Origin: Deltaproteobacteria bacterium
Lineage (GTDB): Bacteria > Myxococcota_A > Polyangia > DRWM01 > JAAZOP01
Direction: 5' to 3'
Length of the DNA: 64,000 nt
NCBI GenBank assembly: GCA_016218765.1
Contig: JACRCZ010000123.1
Span: forward strand, 1-64,000
Shown here: piece after piece, positions 60,880 through 64,000 of the stretch
How the letters are laid out: every line of letters begins with the position of its first letter
Position numbering within the stretch: position 1 is the stretch's first letter
Program-made: the position numbers and the translations under genes
The notes under the pieces: generated by a model
The model's input: only the letters and a program-made list of their open reading frames with translations
What the model was told of the DNA's origin: nothing
The model's database searches: none

Positions 60880-61737
60880 CTAGCGGGAGAACCGCAGCAG
60901 CACCGGCATGTCGCCCTCGATCCACATCCCCGAGTAGTGGCGGATGGTGTACGGCAGGGCGGCGCGCAGGCAGTCCCTCGTCCACAGGACCTCGACCGTC
61001 ACCACGTCGGCCGCCGCCTCGTAGCGGAACGCGCCCGCCAACCGGCACTCGGGCGGCACGCTCGACGCGCACTCGCCCGGCTCTCCGACGATCGCGCCGC
61101 CGAACGCTTCGAACGGCCCCGCCGCCTCGAAGTCGGCCGTCAGGTCGAGCTCGACTCCGCCGAGGGCGACGATCGACAGCCGGACGAAGAGGTCCAGGCG
61201 CGCCGACATCCCCCAGGCCCCGTCGCGGAACGCGACGGCGCCGCGGGTGTTCCCGTTGCTCTCGGGGAGGAACCGCGTGACGCGCTCGGCGAGCGCCGAC
61301 CAGGGGTAGAGGACCACCGATGTCAGCTCGTACCGGCCGTTCGCGATGGTTCCCCCGCCCAGCGGCGGCACGTCGTCGCCGACCGCCACCGTCGCGTCCA
61401 CCGAGCCGGCGACGGGCTCGAGGCACGGGTATTCGCCGCCGAACGCTTCGTCCCCCACGCCCCCGGCGTCGACGAGGCCCCCGGCATCCTCCCCGCCGTC
61501 GGCGGCGTCGGTCGCACCGTCGCCGGCGTCCGCGTCCGCGACGACGCACGAGCACTCCTGCCAGCCGGCTCCGTCGGCGCGGCAGCGCTGCACGCCGGCC
61601 GCCGCGCCGTCGCACGCGCAGGCGCGCGTCTCTCCCGCGACGCACGAGTCCGCGTCCGGGGAGCATCCGAGCACCCCGCAGAGCGCGGCGACCAGCGCGA
61701 CCGGCCGCGCACGTCGTCGTCCGCCTTTCGCAGTCAC
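60880..61737 (-). CDS. Lipoprotein, function unknown
   Basis: This 285-residue protein has a lipoprotein signal (VAALCGVLGC), a Cys-rich stretch (CVAGETRACACDGAAAGVQRC) and an Asp/Gly linker. The folded C-terminal domain (about residues 110-285) has alternating beta strands, for example NGRYELTSVVLYPW and FRYEAAADVVTVEVLW, ending in a strand-rich RHYSGMWIEGDMPVLLRF. Many Myxococcota lipoproteins follow this plan. The start is GTG 61737. No homologous family is recognised. Confidence 0.72.
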   Translation of the reverse strand: MTAKGGRRRARPVALVAALCGVLGCSPDADSCVAGETRACACDGAAAGVQRCRADGAGWQECSCVVADADAGDGATDAADGGEDAGGLVDAGGVGDEAFGGEYPCLEPVAGSVDATVAVGDDVPPLGGGTIANGRYELTSVVLYPWSALAERVTRFLPESNGNTRGAVAFRDGAWGMSARLDLFVRLSIVALGGVELDLTADFEAAGPFEAFGGAIVGEPGECASSVPPECRLAGAFRYEAAADVVTVEVLWTRDCLRAALPYTIRHYSGMWIEGDMPVLLRFSR

Positions 61738-61896
61738 CGGTCCGTGCGCTCCACGGCGTGGACGATAGCACGATCGCCGAAGGCGTCACGAGAGGCGCCG
61801 CCCACCGGGCTGCTTGACATCGCCGCTCCGACGGGCGTAAGGGAGACGCGCGAGTGGCGCACGAGACTCCGTGACGCGCTCGCTCGGGGGTCATCC

Positions 61897-63447
61897 ATGA
61901 GAACCATCGTCGTCGTCGCATTCGTTGCGTTCGCGTATGTTTCGTGCAAGCAAGGCGGGGACAAATCCCCGCCCGCACCGACCGCGCCGGCGCCGGGAGC
62001 ACCGGCTTCCGTGCCGGCCCCGCCCGCGGTGCCGCCGGTAGCGGCGGTGGCGGCACCGGCAGTGGGCGGCGGCGTCGTCGGCGAGAGCTGTGCCGCGTTC
62101 CAGGCGTGTTGCGCGGCGCTGTCCGCACAGGGCGGCCCTGCGAATCCCGGGTGTGCGCAGGTCGCGCAGCTCACGGCGCCCGGCGCACAGGGCGAGACGG
62201 TCTGCGCGCAGTCGTTGGCGGCACTCCGAGCGATGCCGAACGCGCCGGCGGCTTGCGGGGGCGGCGCCGGGCCGGCCGCTCCGGCGGTGGTCGCGGCACC
62301 GCCCGTGGGCGGCGGCGGCGGTGGCGGGAGCTGCGCCGCGTTCCAGGCGTGTTGCGCGGCGTTGTCCGCACAGGGCGGCGCTGCGAATCCCGGGTGTGCG
62401 CAGGTCGCGCAGCTCACCGCGCTCGGCGCACAGGGCGAGACGGCCTGCGCGCAGTCGTTGGTCGCGTTGGGAGCGATGCCGAACGCACCGGCGGCTTGCA
62501 CGGGCGGCGCCGGGCCGGCCGCTGGCGCGATGGCCGCAGCACCGTCGGTGGGGGGCGACGGCGGAAGGTGCGCCGCGTTCCAGGCGTGTTGCGCGGCACT
62601 GTCCGCACAGGGCGGCGTCGCGAATCCCGCGTGTGCGCAAGTCGCGCAGCTCAGCCTGCTCGGTGCACAGGGCGAGACGGTCTGCGCGCAATCGTTGGAC
62701 GCGCTCCGAGCGGTGCCGAACGCACCGGCGGCTTGCACGGGCGGCGCCGGGCCGGCCGCCGGCGCGACGGCCGCAGCCCCGCCTGCGGGCGGCGGCAGCG
62801 GAAGCTGCGCCGCGTTCCAGGCGTGTTGCACGGCACTGTCTGCACAGGGCGGCGTCGCGAATCCCGCGTGTGCGCAAGTCGCGCAGCTCAACTTGCTCGG
62901 TGCACAGGGCGAGACGGTCTGCGCGCAATCGTTGGACGCGCTCCGAGCGGTGCCGAACGCACCGGCGGCCTGCACGGGCGGAGCTGCGCCGACGGCGGGC
63001 GCTTCGTCGGGCGTGGCGCCCGGTGGCTCCGAGCCTGGGCTCGAGCGGCGGCCGGACGGAACGGTGTACTGCACCAGCGGCACGCACACCATTGACGGGC
63101 TCATCGTCGATGTTCCCGACGCAGTCGGCGTGGATGTGGCCGGCGCCTGCAACCTCACGCTGACCAACTGCACGATCTCGCGTGCGACCGGCGAACCCGC
63201 CGCACAGGTCGCAGGCGCGGCGCAGGCGACGTTCACGGACTGCACGATCACGGCAGCTTCGGGGCAAGGGTTGTGGGTCGCGGGCGCCAGCGCGCTCACG
63301 CTGAACAACACGCAGGTCACCGGCAGGCCGGCGGCGTACGTCGCGGGGAGTGCGACGTTGATTGCGACCGGAAGCACGGCGCACGGGCGCGTGACGGTGG
63401 CCGGCGGCGGTCACGTTCAGGACCAGGGCGGCAACACCGGGTTCTGA
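61897..63447 (+). CDS. Lipoprotein with four six-Cys tandem repeats and a beta-helix end
   Basis: This 516-residue protein has a lipoprotein-like signal (FVAFAYVSC) and a Pro/Ala linker. Four tandem copies of a 79-81 residue unit follow (SCAAFQACCAALSAQGG to PNAPAAC, six cysteines each), separated by Gly/Ala/Pro linkers; the repeat starts are near bases 62092, 62335, 62572 and 62809. Three disulfides per unit are likely. The C-terminal 140 residues are Thr/Asn/Val-rich strands of the parallel beta-helix type (VAGACNLTLTNCTISRATG). Function is unknown. Confidence 0.78.
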   Translation: MRTIVVVAFVAFAYVSCKQGGDKSPPAPTAPAPGAPASVPAPPAVPPVAAVAAPAVGGGVVGESCAAFQACCAALSAQGGPANPGCAQVAQLTAPGAQGETVCAQSLAALRAMPNAPAACGGGAGPAAPAVVAAPPVGGGGGGGSCAAFQACCAALSAQGGAANPGCAQVAQLTALGAQGETACAQSLVALGAMPNAPAACTGGAGPAAGAMAAAPSVGGDGGRCAAFQACCAALSAQGGVANPACAQVAQLSLLGAQGETVCAQSLDALRAVPNAPAACTGGAGPAAGATAAAPPAGGGSGSCAAFQACCTALSAQGGVANPACAQVAQLNLLGAQGETVCAQSLDALRAVPNAPAACTGGAAPTAGASSGVAPGGSEPGLERRPDGTVYCTSGTHTIDGLIVDVPDAVGVDVAGACNLTLTNCTISRATGEPAAQVAGAAQATFTDCTITAASGQGLWVAGASALTLNNTQVTGRPAAYVAGSATLIATGSTAHGRVTVAGGGHVQDQGGNTGF

Positions 63448-63879
63448 CGCGCCGTGTGACCGCGCCGAGCAGCGAAACCCGCCGTCTCCGGCTCGAGCTC
63501 GGCTGACCCCCCGGCCGGACCGCCATGGTATCGTTCGCAAGCAACGTGAACCCCGACCGGCGTGTTCGTCAAGTCCGCGATGCGCAGTCCGCGATGCGCA
63601 TGGTCGTAGCGAGCGTGAGCCAGCCGGCGCTCGCTCCGGTGTGGGCGCGGGAGCCGGCGGCGGCGGCCGGCTCTTCCGCCCCGCCCTCGGTCGCGAGACG
63701 ATGATGACGGAGACGTGCATCGCCGTCTGGGATTGACGGCGCTCCGCTCCCTCTCGGGGGAGGGAAGTTCGTCCGGGCGCGTGGCGCTGTCGGACCCGGC
63801 GGGCTGCGCCGGTCCAAGGCGGCGGCATGGGGTCCTGCGACGGTGACTTCGCCGGCATCTACCGACTTGCGCCGCCGCC
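63448..63879. other. Intergenic region near the right end
   Basis: No convincing gene is seen in these 432 bases. They contain an exact tandem duplication of a 14-base unit (GTCCGCGATGCGCA at 63573-63586 and 63587-63600). The rest is GC-rich without a clear promoter or terminator. Confidence 0.5.
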
Positions 63880-64000
63880 CTAAGGGTCGCAGACCCGGAG
63901 CCACATCGGGGCGCCGGCGTTGTCGAGGATGAGGACCGCGTCGCGGTCGCCGCGCGGCAACTCGCCGCCGACGCCGTGCAACCGCAGATCGCCGCCGGTC
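63880..64000 (-). CDS. 3' end of an unidentified gene (partial)
   Basis: The minus strand encodes at least 39 codons ending in TAG at 63880, reading TGGDLRLHGVGGELPRG and ending LRVCDP. The 5' part lies beyond the window. No family can be assigned from this fragment, which looks like a beta-rich C-terminus. Confidence 0.55.
   Translation of the reverse strand, partial: TGGDLRLHGVGGELPRGDRDAVLILDNAGAPMWLRVCDP

Overview
This 64 kb window is very GC-rich, densely coded bacterial DNA, most likely from a member of the Myxococcota (Polyangia-like) or a close relative. The evidence is the content: a secreted metalloprotease with a MYXO-CTERM-like tail, DUF4215 (Myxococcus Cys-rich) repeats, MopE-like motifs of the CNGxDDDCD type, and roughly eighteen predicted lipoproteins whose lipid-modified cysteine is often followed by an Asp/Gly/Ala-rich linker. 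I found no rRNA, tRNA, CRISPR array, phage or transposase gene. Most long antisense open frames are products of high GC content.

Layout. 0.1-6.6 kb: a UbiB-like kinase, then a soluble PAS histidine kinase, a stand-alone receiver and an unusual receiver-cytochrome b5-DUF2231 membrane fusion, then surE-apt. 6.8-15.7 kb: a DUF6600 protein, an exported oligoendopeptidase F, two DedA/VTT membrane proteins, a TupA-like tungstate-binding lipoprotein preceded by a hairpin-rich leader, an NAD kinase, a HAD-type 5'-nucleotidase and a small F420/NADP-type oxidoreductase. 15.8-19.8 kb: a giant MopE-like/FG-GAP lipoprotein. 20.0-22.9 kb: phosphofructokinase and glnS in one operon. 22.9-34.1 kb: accessory secreted and surface proteins (Asp/Gly-rich lipoprotein, hemerythrin, trypsin-like protease, an EYYGW-repeat protein, a MYXO-CTERM metalloprotease, a VWA lipoprotein). 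34.1-36.2 kb: crotonase, sodA and a rubrerythrin-like ferritin. 36.3-46.0 kb: another MopE-like lipoprotein, a DUF4139 protein, a papain-like protease, an SLC13/ArsB-type permease and several unknown lipoproteins. 46.1-48.5 kb: a defence-type island of two nucleotidyltransferase toxin-antitoxin-like modules facing each other (XRE-NTase and AbiEi-AbiEii), bordered by a 26-bp perfect hairpin. 48.9-55.0 kb: a lipoprotein with 14 RCC1 repeats, then groEL without an adjacent groES and followed by a DUF6141-like gene. 55.4-64 kb: more lipoproteins (SBBP-like propeller, Cys-rich, SUMF1-like, two-CxxCH haem motif, six-Cys tandem repeats), an amidohydrolase, and the 3' end of an unidentified gene.

The housekeeping genes (glnS, pfk, apt, surE, groEL, sodA, NAD kinase) are scattered among surface lipoproteins. 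The best candidates for something new are the receiver-cyt b5-DUF2231 fusion, the convergent toxin-antitoxin island with its hairpin, the EYYGW repeat protein with its small Cys-rich partner, the structured leader of the tungstate-binding protein, and a 55-bp dispersed repeat that in one copy encodes the MYXO-CTERM anchor. All functional calls come from reading the sequence; no database search was run.
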